From the NCBI RefSeq assembly GCF_028554725.1, contig NC_071667.1, positions 36,599,501 through 36,663,500 of the forward strand: a stretch of DNA of 64,000 nt, given 5' to 3'. This DNA comes from Zeugodacus cucurbitae (Eukaryota; Arthropoda; Insecta; Diptera; Tephritidae). The position numbers were made by a program, and so were the translations under genes. Of the stretch, positions 33,798 through 46,022 are shown in pieces (positions within the stretch are counted from its first letter, which is position 1; each line of letters begins with the position of its first letter). The notes below the pieces were generated by a model. The model was not told the DNA's origin. It searched no databases and saw only the letters and a list, made by a program, of their open reading frames with translations.

Positions 33798-34396
33798 TAC
33801 GTTTTACTTATTTAAAAATGCGTGCTTCAATAATTTAATCTTTAATTAGGCTGCAGATCACTGATTTAAATAAAACACGCAAAATAATAATTCACAAGCA
33901 GCCATGATATAGCTCAAAACAAAACTTGATCAAATACGAGAACTTTGGTTGTTTCTTTCTATCATTCAGAGAGCTGTACGAGAGAAGAGTTGAGGTAAAT
34001 GTTTATGCACATTTTGCCCTTTGTTGCATATGTGTGTATGTAGTGGTGTTATCTTTGAATGTGTTGGAGTTTCAGTACCCTTGACTTGCTGGGTCTACAA
34101 CAGTGGTCGGCACTCCATACCACAATTGTGCCGACTCAAGTCACACGTACCTTTAAGTGCTGAACACAAAGACGACAACACGACACGACGTAACGACGGC
34201 TGATCACAAATGTCGCTTTGAAGTCAGCGTTTTGAACATTTTGAAGACGGCAGCGACATATCAAACAGCAATTTCATTGTTGCCGTAATAAAATCTTTCA
34301 CTACAATAAAATTTACATATTTAGTTTAAAGTGAAACTATTTGTGAAAAAAAATTAAAATGGTCGATTTATTTGTTTTAAATAATCGATTGTTATT

Positions 34397-35028
34397 ATAA
34401 ATGATGTACCAAAGCTATTTTACGTTTCTGCTGCCAAAATAACGTCATACTTGAGAGAACTTTGAATAATTTTACATTTCACATGTTAGTGGCAGCTCTA
34501 CAGCGGCCATTGCCGTCGGCAAAATTAGAAACATTTTTAATTTAGCGACAACGACAACTACAAGTTTGTTCGTTTAATGTTATGTATTATATTTATGGTT
34601 TTAAGCTATTTAAAGACAGAAAAGTTAATGCTTTTGTGTTCTAATATATTTGTTTAAATAATAAAAAAACTAAAATGAATAAATGAGCCCAAAAATTCAT
34701 GTTTCATGAAAAAATTAAATACATTCTTAAAATGTTAGGCTACAGAGTTCTCACTGGGTATACATTATTTCGTGCTCACCTATACAGTCACAATTCCTCT
34801 CGTGCCGACCACTGGTCTACAATGTGCTATAGTGCTGGCTACTAGTTGCTGAGCGCAAGTCGAGATGTAAGATTTCTTGCAAAATCTCATGACAGTTCCT
34901 GCACAGTCGTCCAGGGAATAGAAGTTTTTTTCCACAAACTGACACAGCGTTGTTTCATATTGATAGCATTTGGTTATTATGTGCTACTTCTAAAATAATT
35001 TAACTTTTAAATAATAATCTTAGGTATA
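34397..35028. other. No gene recognised; spacer between triplication and BEL element
   Basis: AT-rich with scattered stop codons. 34795-34830 carries an inverted partial match to the GTGGTCGGCAC stretch of the tandem units. The right limit is the target duplication GGAAC (35029-35033) of the BEL/Pao element. Confidence 0.55.
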
Positions 35029-35033
35029 GGAAC

Positions 35034-35385
35034 TGTACAAAATTTAACTCACCTTGGTATTCACGTTTGATGTACGTAAGAAAAAAAAGGTACACTTATT
35101 TCCGAATAAACGTTATAATAATTTATTAAGTTTAAAATTGATTATTTTATACAATAATTTACGAATTATTTATGTTAGTTTACAAAGTGGTTGGATATAA
35201 TGGTTGTTAATTGTTGATATATGTATATATATATAGCGGATGCCAAGTAACTGAAAATCGGGATATTGCGAACACGGAGGTGCGATGCGATCGACGTTGT
35301 ATCGAAAAGAAAGTGCTGTGGTATGCTTTCTCTTCCTTTTTGTTGAAATTTGTATGTGTGTGTGTGTTAACGTGTAGTGTTCTCT
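35034..35385 (-). repeat. BEL/Pao 3' LTR, truncated
   Basis: It matches 50664-51067 apart from a 48-base segment around GTTGAAAAATGTTATGATAA that is present only in the other LTR. The outermost 76 bases of the LTR start (51068-51143 equivalent) are missing; internal sequence is joined directly at 35386. Confidence 0.85.
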
Positions 35386-35768
35386 GAAATTTGGCAACGA
35401 TTGTTGGACGGGCACTCCTGCGTTGCGTGTGTAGTTCTCAGGCAATTCAGGCGGTACCCGTGGGCCTGTGCAACCTGCTGGCGTTGCAGTGGTGGCATAC
35501 CTTTAAAAATTCCGCAGTGCGATAGCCGATGCGGGCGGCGACATAGTGGGCATCGAATACGCTGCGGATCCGCTGGTAGTGCGGGTGATGCTGGTGTTGA
35601 TGCCGAGCCATTGCCCGGGGCCGTTGGCGCGGTGATGCCTGTCGTTGGCGGAGGTACGGCGGTTGAAATGGTGGTCCGGCGTGCTGCGATTGGGGTAGCT
35701 CCAGAGCGCGGAGTGGGAACAACCGAACGCATGGTTGGCGTTGATGGTAATGCCATTTCTACGTCCAT
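35386..35768 (-). pseudogene. Extra zinc-knuckle ORF in the env position of the BEL element
   Basis: From the ATG at 35768 (MDVEMALPSTPTMR), a proline/threonine/alanine-rich region leads to RCPLCRRPHRLSHCGIF (C-x2-C-x4-H-x4-C) and LNCLRTTHATQEC (C-x4-H-x4-C, first cysteine of the pair missing). The frame then breaks off into LTR sequence at 35385, adding only a few residues before a stop. It resembles the zinc-knuckle end of Pao-type gag but lies downstream of integrase. The local base composition is much more GC-rich than its surroundings. It may be a captured gag-like domain or a spliced accessory ORF. Function is not known, and the C-terminal part was lost in the LTR-side deletion. Confidence 0.6.
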
Positions 35769-35976
35769 ATTGCTCTGTATAGAAAAATTGTTATATTAGT
35801 TATATGTATTGTGGAGTCCACAATAATATGCCACGTTATGTGGCATGCATAGATTGTTATTTCTTATCGGACATTTATGTTAGGTTTTATGGCGTTTTTT
35901 GATGTTCGAGTTTTCGGTTGTAAGCGGTTTATCTGTTTTAACGATTTATTAATTAACATTCGGTTTTCGATTATAT

Positions 35977-37058
35977 TTAAGTTTCTTTATCTTCGGCGGT
36001 TGGCAGAAAGCATAATTTGACGAGCGGTCTGGTTAGCGTTCCGGTTTGGGTGCGGAGATCAACTACTCGAACATGACCGTCGGAGCTGTAGTGAAGCTGC
36101 TTTATGCGTCCAAGTCGCCATTCCGAAGGTGGGAGACAATCGTCTTGTATAAGGACACAATCTCCAAGTTTTGGTTCTTTTCCTTGAACTTTCCACCGGT
36201 ATCTCTTGTGGAAGTCCTTTATATAGTCTTCCTTCCATTTACGGCTGAAATCATGATGGAGAATTTTATTTCGTTCCCATATCTTTAAAAGGATAGCGAC
36301 TCCACGCGACTCAGGTATGGCCAGAATGGGTGCTCCTTTGAGAAAATGCCCTGGGGTTAAGGCTGTGAAGTCGGAGGGATCTTGCGAGAGTGGTGAGATA
36401 GGTCTAGAGTTAAGTACGGCTTCGATACAAGCGAGTAGTGTGTTAAACTCCTCATAATTGTACTTATGGTTACCTGCCGTTTTCTTTAAATGGGATTTGA
36501 AGCTTTTTACTGCTGATTCCCAGAGTCCGCCCATGTGTGGAGAACATGGGGGTATGAATTGCCAATCGATCCCTTGGGGTGCATATTTTTTGATAATTTC
36601 AGGGGCTACTTCTTGGCTGAATTGTAAAAACTCCCTTTCCGTGGCTCTTTGAGCTCCAACAAAGTTTTTTCCATTGTCGCTCATAATTTTTAAAGGAAAT
36701 CCGCGTCGTCCGACAAATCGTGCAAATGCTGTGAGAAAAGCTGCAGTAGTCAGATCCGAACATAGCTCTAGGTGTACTGCCTTTGTCGTAAAACATACAA
36801 AGACAGCCACATACCCTTTTCTAAATGAGGAAGACCTTAACATCCTTAGGCCTTTATCTGGAAAGGTCCAGCACAATCAACCCCAGTGATGGTAAAGGGT
36901 AGAGCATAATTGCAGCGTTCAGGTGGTAAAGCTGCCCTGATCTGCGTACGCATCTTGTGCTTGTATATAGTACACGGTTTACACATGAAGATGATTTTTT
37001 TAATTTGTGGCTTTAGTCGCGGTATATAAAATTCTTGCCGGACCATTTGTTGCATCAA
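35977..37058 (-). pseudogene. BEL/Pao integrase
   Basis: On the minus strand 37058-36846 has the zinc-binding end (MCKPCTIYKHK) and ITGVDCAGPF, which supplies the first catalytic D. After a frame change near 36870, 36876-35977 (299 codons) carries SDNGKNFVGA (second D), PHMGGLWESAVKS (catalytic E) and the C-terminal SH3-like region with WRLGRI. The integrase would insert element cDNA. One frameshift separates the first catalytic residue from the others. Confidence 0.85.
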
Positions 37059-37502
37059 GCGATGCTCACCATGCAGTGTGAGCTGATGGAGATATATCAG
37101 AAATAAATGGGTAAAACGGGATTTCTCTGGAATAATAATGGGGTGTCGTTCATTATAACTAAGGCTGGAGTTTGCTAGTCTTCCATTTGACCTTATTATT
37201 CCATTAGCGTCCAGGTATGGGTTAAGGACGAGAAGTGAACTTCCCTTTTCGAGAGGTCGTTTTTCAAGTAGCTTTGATTTCTCTCGACTGAAATAGCGAG
37301 TTTGGGTATATAAGATAAGACTGACCTTGGCATGTTGTAAGACGGAATGAGTTAGTTGTGCGCAATGATCACATGATATTCCCTTAATTTTTTGTTTAAT
37401 TCTTTGGATAAATTTATGGATGTAAGCGACTACCCTTAGTACTCTAGGGAATGATGAAAATCGATGGAGAATATCATCCTCTTCGGGAATGATATGAAAA
37501 TT

Positions 37503-38060
37503 TTAAATTTTCCGACTTTCCGGCGGAATTATATTCCGAGCAGGAGATTTTGGCCAGAATTCTTGTGATTCTGTTAGCCAAGTAGGACCGTTCCACCAGA
37601 GTGTAGTGCTGGTGAGGTGAAGTGGTTTGCAACCTCTTGTGCCAAGATCCGCTGGGTTATCTGCACTTGCAACATGTTGCCATTTTGCTGGGCCAACTAA
37701 GTCTAATATTTGAGATATGCGGTTAGAGACATATGTCTTCCAAGTATAGGGTGGTTTTTCTAACCATGCTAGAACTATTTCTGAGTCTGACCGAAGATAT
37801 ATTTTGTGATCGTTTAATTTGAGATGAGTTTGAACTATGGCAATTAATTTTGCTAACAGAAGAGCACCATTCAGTGCGAGCCGTGGCAGGCTTAGTGTCT
37901 TCAAAGGTGCAACTTTGGCTTTGGCTACCAAAAGATGTGAAGATATTTTGCTATCGTACTGAGTTCGTACGTAGACCGTTGCACAATTTGCTTTTTCAGA
38001 GGCGTCACAGAAACCGTGTAATTCTACATTAATGTCAGGGGTGAAGTTAACCCATCGAGG
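37503..38060 (-). pseudogene. BEL/Pao RNase H region
   Basis: The minus-strand ORF 37503-37931, with sequence upstream to about 38060, contains VAKAKVAPLKTLSLPRLAL, YLRSDSEIVLAWLEK and HVASADNPADLGTRG, the conserved run of Pao-type RNase H. A stop codon at about 37503 (TAA) ends it before the integrase. The sequence between 37060 and 37500 is degenerate and links RNase H to integrase. Confidence 0.8.
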
Positions 38061-38072
38061 GATTCGAATTTC

Positions 38073-39685
38073 TTATATGGTGTGTAAGTTGTTAGCAAAT
38101 TGAACCCATTTTGTTAAGCGCATAGGTTTTACCTGTTCATCCCATTCAGTGCCATCTTGCCACAATTCTAGAATGAGTATTTTAGCTTGAATCATTATTG
38201 GCGAAAGCCATCCTGCGGGGTCGAAAAGTTTTGCCTCCGAGGAAAGTATTTGGCGTTTGGTTATGGCGGACATTGCAGATATTGACTCAATTGTATATGA
38301 TAATTGATCTGTTAACGCATTCCATTGAATCCCTAGTGTTTTTGTTGTACTAGCCTTTTCAAATTTAAGGAAGTCTGTATCTAATAAGTATTCCTTTTTT
38401 ATATCTTTTATTATTTCGGGGTGGTTTGATGTAATTTTCTTTAGGGGAAAACCTGCTGAATTAAGTGCTTTGATCACTTGAGATAGTGATTCGCACGCTA
38501 ATGGGATACTGTGGCTACCTGATAGTATGTCGTCCACGTATGCTTGTGTTTGCAACACAGAAGATGCTAGGGGCAAATTTGTTTCGCATGTTTTTGCAAC
38601 TTCATGTAATGTCCTAATGGCTAAATAAGGTGCGCAATTGATGCCAAAGGTAACTGTTTTAAGTTTGTAGTCGCTAATTGGACTATTAATTGCATTGCGG
38701 AAGACAATGCGTTGGAAATCTTGGTCATCTTCATGTACCATAATTTGCCTGTACATTTTTTTAACGTCTCCGTTAAAAACGTATTTAAACATGCGCCAAT
38801 TTAGTATTAGCAACATGAGGTCAGGTTGTAATGTTGGCCCTGTGTATAATACGTCATTGAGTGATTTGCCTGAGCTTGTACATTTTGAGGCATTGAAAAC
38901 CACTCGTACTTTCGTTGTGATTTTATCTGGTCTTATTACCCCATGATGTGGAAGGTAAAAAGACAAATATCTACCTTTGGAAATTTTCTCATATGATACA
39001 GTCTCTTCCATATGATTGAGGTCAAGATATTCCTCCATCACATTATCATATGCTGATTTAAGCTCACTTTTCTTTATCGGCTTTTTTCCATGCTTAGGAA
39101 TTGCTGGACTGCTGATATTCTAGAGTGGTCAAGAGCTATGGTTTCTGGAAAGGTGGGTTTGAATGGGAGTCGCACAACATAACGACCATGTTCGTTTCTT
39201 GTTTTTGTGGACTTGTAGTAGGCTTCGCATGCCTGGTCTTCTTCTGAAAGTTGAGTGATTTGAGGTAATTCTTCTACTTCCCAGAATTTTTTAAGTTGGT
39301 TATTTAAATATTCGTTTGTGATTTTTTCCACTTGTGTTGTAAAAGAATTTATTTTTTCAGTGACTTGGCCACTTATAATCCACCCAAAGATTGTATTTTG
39401 GGCTAACAATTTATAGGAGATTTTCTCAATACCTTCAAGAATTATTTGAGGTATTAAGTCACTGCCTAATAATATGTCGATTTGGGATGGCGTATGACAG
39501 TTGGGATCTGCTAACTTGAGATGTGAGCATTTTTCCCAGTGTTTTTTAGTAACTTCATAGCTTGGAAGCAAATTTGTAAGTTGCGGTAGAACGATGGCTT
39601 GCGCATCTATTCTAATATCCGCACTTGGAGATACTATGGTGATTGGGCATATTTTGTTGGAATTTTGAATAATTCTCCCGCCCAT
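38073..39685 (-). pseudogene. BEL/Pao protease C-terminus and reverse transcriptase
   Basis: 39685-39074 covers the end of protease and the linker (DILLGSDLIPQIILEG, FGWIISGQV). After a frame change at about 39060, 39041-38073 (322 codons) is RT, with VRVVFNASKCTSSGKSLND, NGDVKKMYRQIMVHEDDQ, TFGINCAPYLAIRTL and AYVDDILSG (catalytic YVDD intact). At least two frame breaks (about 39060 and 38073) prevent a full polyprotein. Confidence 0.85.
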
Positions 39686-41396
39686 TCCCGAGATTTGAAA
39701 GTTAGAATGTTTATTGGCAGTTTGAGCCGATTTTGAACCTTTGAAGATATAAAGGATCTTTGAGAGCCTTGATCTATTAGTGCTCTTAGTTTGAATAAAT
39801 CACCCTTATGTTCAATGGTGATGACCGCAGTGGGTAAAAGAATTTTGCTTTCATTTTCTGAATGAAGCGCTTGAATTTTTGCTGCTTTAGAGCAAGATGG
39901 TTGTTCTTCCCTTTTTTCGGGATTTGATGTTTCGGGATTATTTGATGTGGTCGTAGCGACTAACCCCGTGGTTTCTTTAAATTGATTTTGCTTCATATTT
40001 TGAAAATTGTTAATATGAAGCAACGAGTGATGTCTTCTTTGGCAATATACACAATTGAATTTGCTTTCACAGTCTTTTGTCATATGATTGTTTGACAGAC
40101 AGTATTTGCAAAGTTTGTGTTGCCGAACAAGATTGTTTCTATCTGACGCGGGTAATTTTTTGAATCTCTCGCAAGATCTTAACTTATGACCTCCTTTACA
40201 GAGTTCACACAACGATTGCCGTTGATTATTTTGATTTGACACGAAGGAATGACTTTTATTAACATGTCTGTTGTATTGAATATTATTGCTGGCTTGAGGT
40301 TTAAACGAGGTTTTACTCGACTCATTTTGAAGACTAGTTACATTCATATTTTGGCTGCCCATTCGCTCAGCTATCTCGTACTGAGCAGCGAGAAATTTTT
40401 TCATTTGCTCCCATGTGGGCATTGCTCTTCTATCGTCAAGTGGTTGTTCCCATCGTAGTAACGCAGCCTGAGGGAGTTTTTCTGCACAGATAGTTACTAT
40501 CATATGGTCCCAATATTCTACGGGGGAATTTTGTGTTTTTAACACTGACAGGCAATAAGGCACTGTCGAGTAAAATTTTTGAAATTCCTGGCTGGTTTCT
40601 TGTTTAATTTTTGGGTAATGTAATATAGTTTTTATGGGATTTTCTATCATAACCCTTTTATTTTCATATCTTTGAACTAGTGCTTCCCAAGCCAGCTTAA
40701 AATTATCACCATTTATATCGAATTGCTTGACGATAATGCCTGCTTCCCCTTGTGTTTTGTACCTTAGTTGGAATAGCTTTTGTGCTTCTGCAAGTCTAGG
40801 ATGGTTTATGTAAAGGGATGTGAACATGTCCCGGAAGGACGACCATTGTTCATAACATCCAGTAAAAACTTCAGTATCACAAGTTGGTACATTTAGATAC
40901 ATGCCTTTATCTAGGTCTTCTTTTGTTGTTGTGACTACTCTGGGAGAGGGAGTAGTGGCGCTATTTGGCCTTAATACATTTAACTGATCGCTTATCATTC
41001 CCTTTATTATTTCTTTCTGACCACGGCAATTATTTAATTTGGCTGTCGCCGAAGCTTTTATGTTTTCTGGGATTTCAGCGTCGTCAGGATCAATTACTGT
41101 ATCGTACGCTGCCAGAAGGCGTGCCCATATTTCGTGGACACTTTCGAGTTTTACTTTTAAAACCGATTCCGTGGTGTCAGCAATAGGGGAAGCTTTGAAT
41201 TGCGTGCAATAGTTTATAAAAGTAGCACTTTCAGTGATGAATCTTGAAAGTAAAGGATCTTTTGATTTTTTTTTTGTTTTACACTCTGCTTTGAGCGTGT
41301 AGCTTCTGCAGGTGTGCTTTGTGGTTTATCTTCATCAGCCATTTTCGGAATTTGTAAAAATTGACTTGATTTAGATTCTTTTGAGTCTGTGCTCAA
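39686..41396 (-). pseudogene. gag: BEL/Pao gag and protease start
   Basis: On the minus strand 41396-41214 is the N-terminus (MADEDKPQSTPAEATRSKQ). A frame change at about 41215 leads to sequence continuous with 40998-39634 (454 codons): capsid-like (YEQWSSFRDMFTSLYINHP), then zinc knuckles (CELCKGGHKLRSC, CKYCLSNNHMTKDC, CVYCQRRHHSLLH), then ALIDQGSQRSFIS, the Pao-type protease active site. One frameshift lies near the N-terminus and another at about 39690, within protease. Confidence 0.85.
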
Positions 41397-42631
41397 TTAG
41401 AAGTGAAAATTTGATAGGTTTTCAGTGTTAACTGATAAATCTCGAAAACCGAAACTCTTTTTGGTAAATTAGAGTTATTAAAATTATTAAATTTGCTAAA
41501 ATACGCGTTAATCGTTTATGTTGACCGCACGTTTGTATTTACTTGCGATTTTATATTTATATTATATATTACGGACTTATCCGTATGTCCTTGTATATTA
41601 GCGCTCGTAAAAGAGGTAAAGAAGGTCAGTAACCTTTGTACATATATGTGCCTATTTATGTGCATATGATATGCCTAATTGGTTGGTATACAATCCTGCT
41701 AGTTTTTGTAATACAAAGAACAAGGGGTATTGTTGTAATAATATTTGCCTATACGGGCATAAATTGTTTATATATGTACTAATTAATATATTATCACTAT
41801 TACTAATTTATATGTATATTTTGTATTTAAACCGAATTTCTATGTTTTTTTCAAATAGTATTTGCCGCACCGCTTTGTTTTAAGAAAATTATATGCTCGC
41901 GTTTTTTTCTAAGTTCTAGATTTATTAAAATTTTTATATTGGATATACCCGGATGTAGGGTGCATTACCGCGTAGGCAACGAATACCGTATATATGTTTG
42001 AGTATATACGTATACTTATATTAGCGTGATAAGAAGAGAGCGAGAAAAGAAAAGTGAAAATTTGCAGGTAATTGACCTCTGCACATGTGAATATATATAA
42101 GTTAATGCGTTTCAAGCTATTAATATTTGTTTGAATGTTTGTTTATGTATATAATGAATATTTGACATATGTTTTTGATAAGTGAATATGTAAATATGTA
42201 TGTTTGAAATTATTCTCTTTTTTTGCAATGGATTCTTTGTGCCTTTTGCTTACTTATTTTATGCAATTCTGCTTACTGTTTGAAGAAACAGAAGGGGTAT
42301 TGCTTGAAAGTTTTGCAAGTAAATACTTGAATATAATTTGTTGATAGGTTGGTTTGATAGGTGTGTTTGTGTACACAAGGGTAAGCATGTAAGGCAGTAA
42401 TTTGCTTATGTATTTATTTATACATATTGATGATATATTTTTAAACTGTTTTTAGTTCCCGTTTAGGTGTTATTCAAACGGATTGTATAGGTTTTATATT
42501 TGTTAAAACCATATGATATCATACATATTTACATATAAATAAAGAAATGCAAACGACTTACTTTGTCTCGCCTCAATGGGATTTTGGGAGAAAGTATGTG
42601 TTTGTATTATTTTTGGGGTTTTGTCCTCAGT
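41397..42631 (-). other. BEL/Pao 5' leader, gag-proximal part
   Basis: Noncoding, AT-rich with many TATATGTA-type runs. It is interrupted at about 42632 by the poly(A) end of Jockey D. Its other half is at 49867-50648. ORFs here have no domains. Confidence 0.6.
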
Positions 42632-42767
42632 TTTTTTTTTTTCAATATACATTTATTTACTGAATCTGCTCTTTAAAGCCTAACAATAAGTTATAAAATC
42701 TTAAAACTAACTAAAAACTAGACAAGCTCAACCAGGTGATTGAGTTGTTTTGGTGAAACGTTGCTCT

Positions 42768-45420
42768 TTAGTGTGCTGGCATATCTCTTCTTTTTAGACG
42801 TGATTGATTACAGGATTGTATTAAAGCATTAGCCAATGGGTTTGGGTGATCACGGAGTTTAGATATATATTTCAATCTGCTGTCCTCAACTTCTTTCTTC
42901 ACCATTGGGATACCAAGATCTTTATGGATATTCTCATTGCGCATGTACCATGGTGAGCACGTGATTGTTCTAAGCATTTTCGATTGGAACCTTTGTATTA
43001 TATCGATATTTGTTGCACAGGTCGTACCCCACAGTTGAATGCCGTACATCCAAATCGGCTTTATGACCGCATTGTATAAAAGTACTATGTTGTCTAGGCT
43101 AAGTTTAGAGTTTTTATTTATAATCCAATTTAAATTTGCAGCTCTTATCTTCATGCATGTTATTTTACTAGATATATGTTTTCTCCACGTAAGCCTTCTA
43201 TCTAGGTGAATACCAAGATAGGTAACTTCATTCGCTTGGGGCACCAAAATATTGTTCATTTTTACTGCCGGACACATTTTTGGTCTTAGAGAAAATGTAA
43301 CGTGCTAACACTTTTGTTCATTCACATTTATACGCCAGTTGGCTAGCCATTCTTCGACAGATCTTAAGTGCTCCGCTAATATTCTTGATGCTATAATGTG
43401 GCATTTGTTACGGCTCACTAAAGCTGTGTCATCCGCGAAAGTTGATGTCAAAACATTATTAGCTGTTGGGAGATCAGCAGTATATATGATGTACAGAGTT
43501 GGAGCTAAAACACTGCCTTGTGGTACACCAGCCCTTATTTGTCGTTCATCAGATATGAAGTCTCCCACTTTAACCGTAAATTGTCTATTATTTAAATAAG
43601 ACTCCAATATTTTATACAATTCTAAAGGTAGAATGTTTTTAATCTTATACAAAAGCCCTTCATGCCACACCTTATCAAATGCCTGAGCAACGTCTAGAAA
43701 TATAGCTGAACAGTACTCTCTGTGCTCAAATGCTTTTCTTATTTCGTTAGTTATTCTATTTACTTGCTCTATCCTGCTATGTTTTGCACGAAACCCGAAT
43801 TGATGCGCTGGTATTACATTATTTTCGTGGAGGAAAGGAGACATCTTTGATAGTAACACCTTTTCAAATATTTTAGAACGGCAGGGTAGAAGACTGATTG
43901 GTCTGTATGAAGACGGCTGTGTCAGGTCTTTCCCAGGTTTATCTATCAGGATAATCTGCGACTTTTTCCATGAAATCGGATAGTATCCAAAACTAAAAAT
44001 CGCATTAAAGAGCAAAGAGAGCACCTCTACAGCAATATTTGGTAACTCTATTAGCATTTTTGGGGTGATATTATCATGTCCTGGCGACTTTTTTTGATTT
44101 AGTTCTTTTATGATGCAATTAATTTCAAAAGGTGAAGTCTTAAAAGACTCGAGCGACTCATTTGCTGTGTTAGGTAAGATTGACAACATAAAGTTGTTCT
44201 TTGGGCAATTAGGTTGAAATACCTTTTCCAGGTGATTTGCAAAACAATTAGCCTTTTCCTCGTCACTTCGAGCCCAATTTCCACCCAAGTCTCGTATTGG
44301 CATGTTGGAGTCGACTGGAGGCTTCATGGACTTTTGGGCTTTCCACAGGGAATTTTGCTTTCTTGAGTTTGGACATAGCTTCTTTATATATATTTCGTTG
44401 TTGAATTCTTCCTCGCGTTTAAGCGCTTTCTTTAATTTTCGTACAGCAGATTTCAATTGAAGCTGAGTGGAAGGGGTGCGATTTATCTGCCATTCTCGTC
44501 TAGCACGCCTTTTTTCATTTACAAGCTTTTCTATTTCTCTGTTAGTGGTTTTTTCGGAGACCAAGTGGCTTATAGTTTTTGTTTGGTGTTGCTAAGACAG
44601 CTGCGTTAGTTATTATATCATTAAGTTCTCTTATGCTTTCGTCAATATCTCTTCCTGTATTTATTTTGTACTCACTATTAATGTGGCTACTCACATATTT
44701 CTTATATTTTAACCAGTTCGTTTTATAAGATGTTAGACCCACTTTTGGATCAACGAATATGGGTTGTTCACACAACTTTATTAGTATTCACCTGTACTCA
44801 GAAAGATAAGTCTGTACATGTATCAGCTGTCACAAGCGATCTATCTATATTTTTGATTACTGCGAAATCAATTAGATCTGGTATTTTGTTACGATCACTG
44901 GGCCAATATGTCGGCTTGCCAGGAGATATTATATCAAGATTATTGTGCTTATTCATAATTGTGTTGTACAGCTGTCTTCCTTTAGGGTTAATTAGACGTG
45001 AGCCCCAGTACGAGTGTTTTGCATTGTAATCTCCACCTGCTAGGAATCTATGACCTAGCTTTCCAAAAAAGTCTTTAAATTCACCATCTGTAATTTTAAA
45101 ACGAGGTGGACAGTATATAGCAGTTAGATTTAAATCACAACCCCGATTTTTTAATGATATTGTTGTAGCTTGTAACTGGGCTGTAGCATGATATTCTAGA
45201 GCATAGTGGTTAAGCCGATTTCTAACCAATACTGCCGTTCCACCGTGCGCTTTTCTATCCGTGTGATTTGTAACATAGCGTCTAAATCCGGGTATATTGA
45301 AGTTATTTTTGTTTGTCAGATGAGTTTCTGATATTAGCATTACATTTATATTTTTTTCAGAGAGAAATCTAATAATCTCTAGTTTATGTTGGTTAACACC
45401 GTTAGCATTCCATATACAGA
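42768..45420 (-). pseudogene. Jockey ORF2 (endonuclease/RT), element D
   Basis: On the minus strand 45340-44798 is endonuclease (ISETHLTNK, YCPPRF, GGDYNAKHSYWGS). 44775-44542 is the linker. 44564-43305 (419 codons) runs from the linker through RT (SYRPISLLPCRSKIFEK, FLDVAQAFDKVWH, AGVPQGSVLAP, TFADDTALVS). 43277-42768 is the C-terminus (YLGIHLDRRLTWRKHI, MYGIQLWGTTC, RLKRRDMPAH). Compared with the intact 883-codon ORF2 at 54843 there are frame breaks at about 44790, 44555 and 43290. The catalytic YADD-equivalent FADD is intact. Confidence 0.85.
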
Positions 45421-45432
45421 TATTTAGTACGC

Positions 45433-46022
45433 TCAGTTTTTACTTAATAAAGTTTGCAGCATTTGGTTTTGCGATTTTATTAAATCTTGTATCATATTTT
45501 GCATAGTAGACATAAATTGCGTCATACATTGCGTAAGATTTATAATCATGGTTTCAATACCACCATTCGAGGGATTTTGCGGTGGTTGCATTTGTACATT
45601 GTTGCCTTTTACAACATTGGCATAGCTCCCTTGTACAGTATTATTTTTAATATTACTAGGTTTTGGAATATGGTCTGTGATATCTATAATGTCATTACGT
45701 GGAGTATGTAACATTTGGTTACGACGTGCTTGAATTCCCTGTGACAGCTTCAATTTTAAATCTTTATAAATAGGACAACCCCTGTAGTTGGCAGTGTGAT
45801 TTCCTCCACAATTGCTGCATTTTTTATTTAAATTCTCTTTCTTAGTGGTGCATTTGGAGGTGGAATGTAAATCTCCACATATCACACAAACACTGCGTAG
45901 ACTGCAATAGGATTTGGTATCGCCATATTCTTGACAATTGGTGCATTGTACCGGACCATTTCTTTTGTGTGGTTCTTCAACGGTTACTCTACGGTGCAGC
46001 AAATATTTTAAATTGTATATTG
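45433..46022 (-). pseudogene. Jockey ORF1, C-terminal part, element D
   Basis: It matches residues of the intact ORF1 from IYNLKYLLHRR onward. Three zinc knuckles are visible: CTNCQEYGDTKSYC (the usual H is D here), CVICGDLHSTSKC and CSNCGGNHTANYRGC. The end is QTLLSKN. It is cut off upstream at the RTE insertion. Confidence 0.85.

Larger units (their letters stand above)
25762..34396. repeat. Tandem triplication, unit about 2.88 kb
   Basis: Three head-to-tail units (about 25762-28640, 28640-31518 and 31519-34396). The motif AGCCAGTGCATCTTTAAAATG begins 25767, 28645 and 31524, giving periods of 2878 and 2879. Each unit runs from inside the hAT transposase, through the hAT right end, the TRMT61A pseudogene and its upstream region, to GATTGTTATT. 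The units differ by only a few bases, such as GGGCGAGTG/GGGCCAGTG at 26093/28974, TTCTTTTGC/TTCTGTTGC, and GCAGCCC/GCATCCC at the hAT end. Units 2 and 3 lack the hAT left end, so this is segmental duplication and not three insertions. Confidence 0.95.

Noticed and set aside
28264..34203. A 60-codon plus-strand ORF (MLHMCVCSGVIFECVGVSV...) repeated three times
   Set aside because: It recurs only because the 2.88-kb unit is triplicated. It has no known domain and lies in the upstream region of the antisense pseudogene.
25762..34396. Regular repeats as a possible CRISPR or satellite array
   Set aside because: Units of 2.88 kb containing a transposon and pseudogene exons are a segmental tandem duplication, and three units are too few for a satellite.
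35377..35799. Plus-strand 140-codon ORF in a GC-rich stretch
   Set aside because: The opposite strand has zinc-knuckle spacing and an ATG in good position. The plus-strand product has no recognisable domain.
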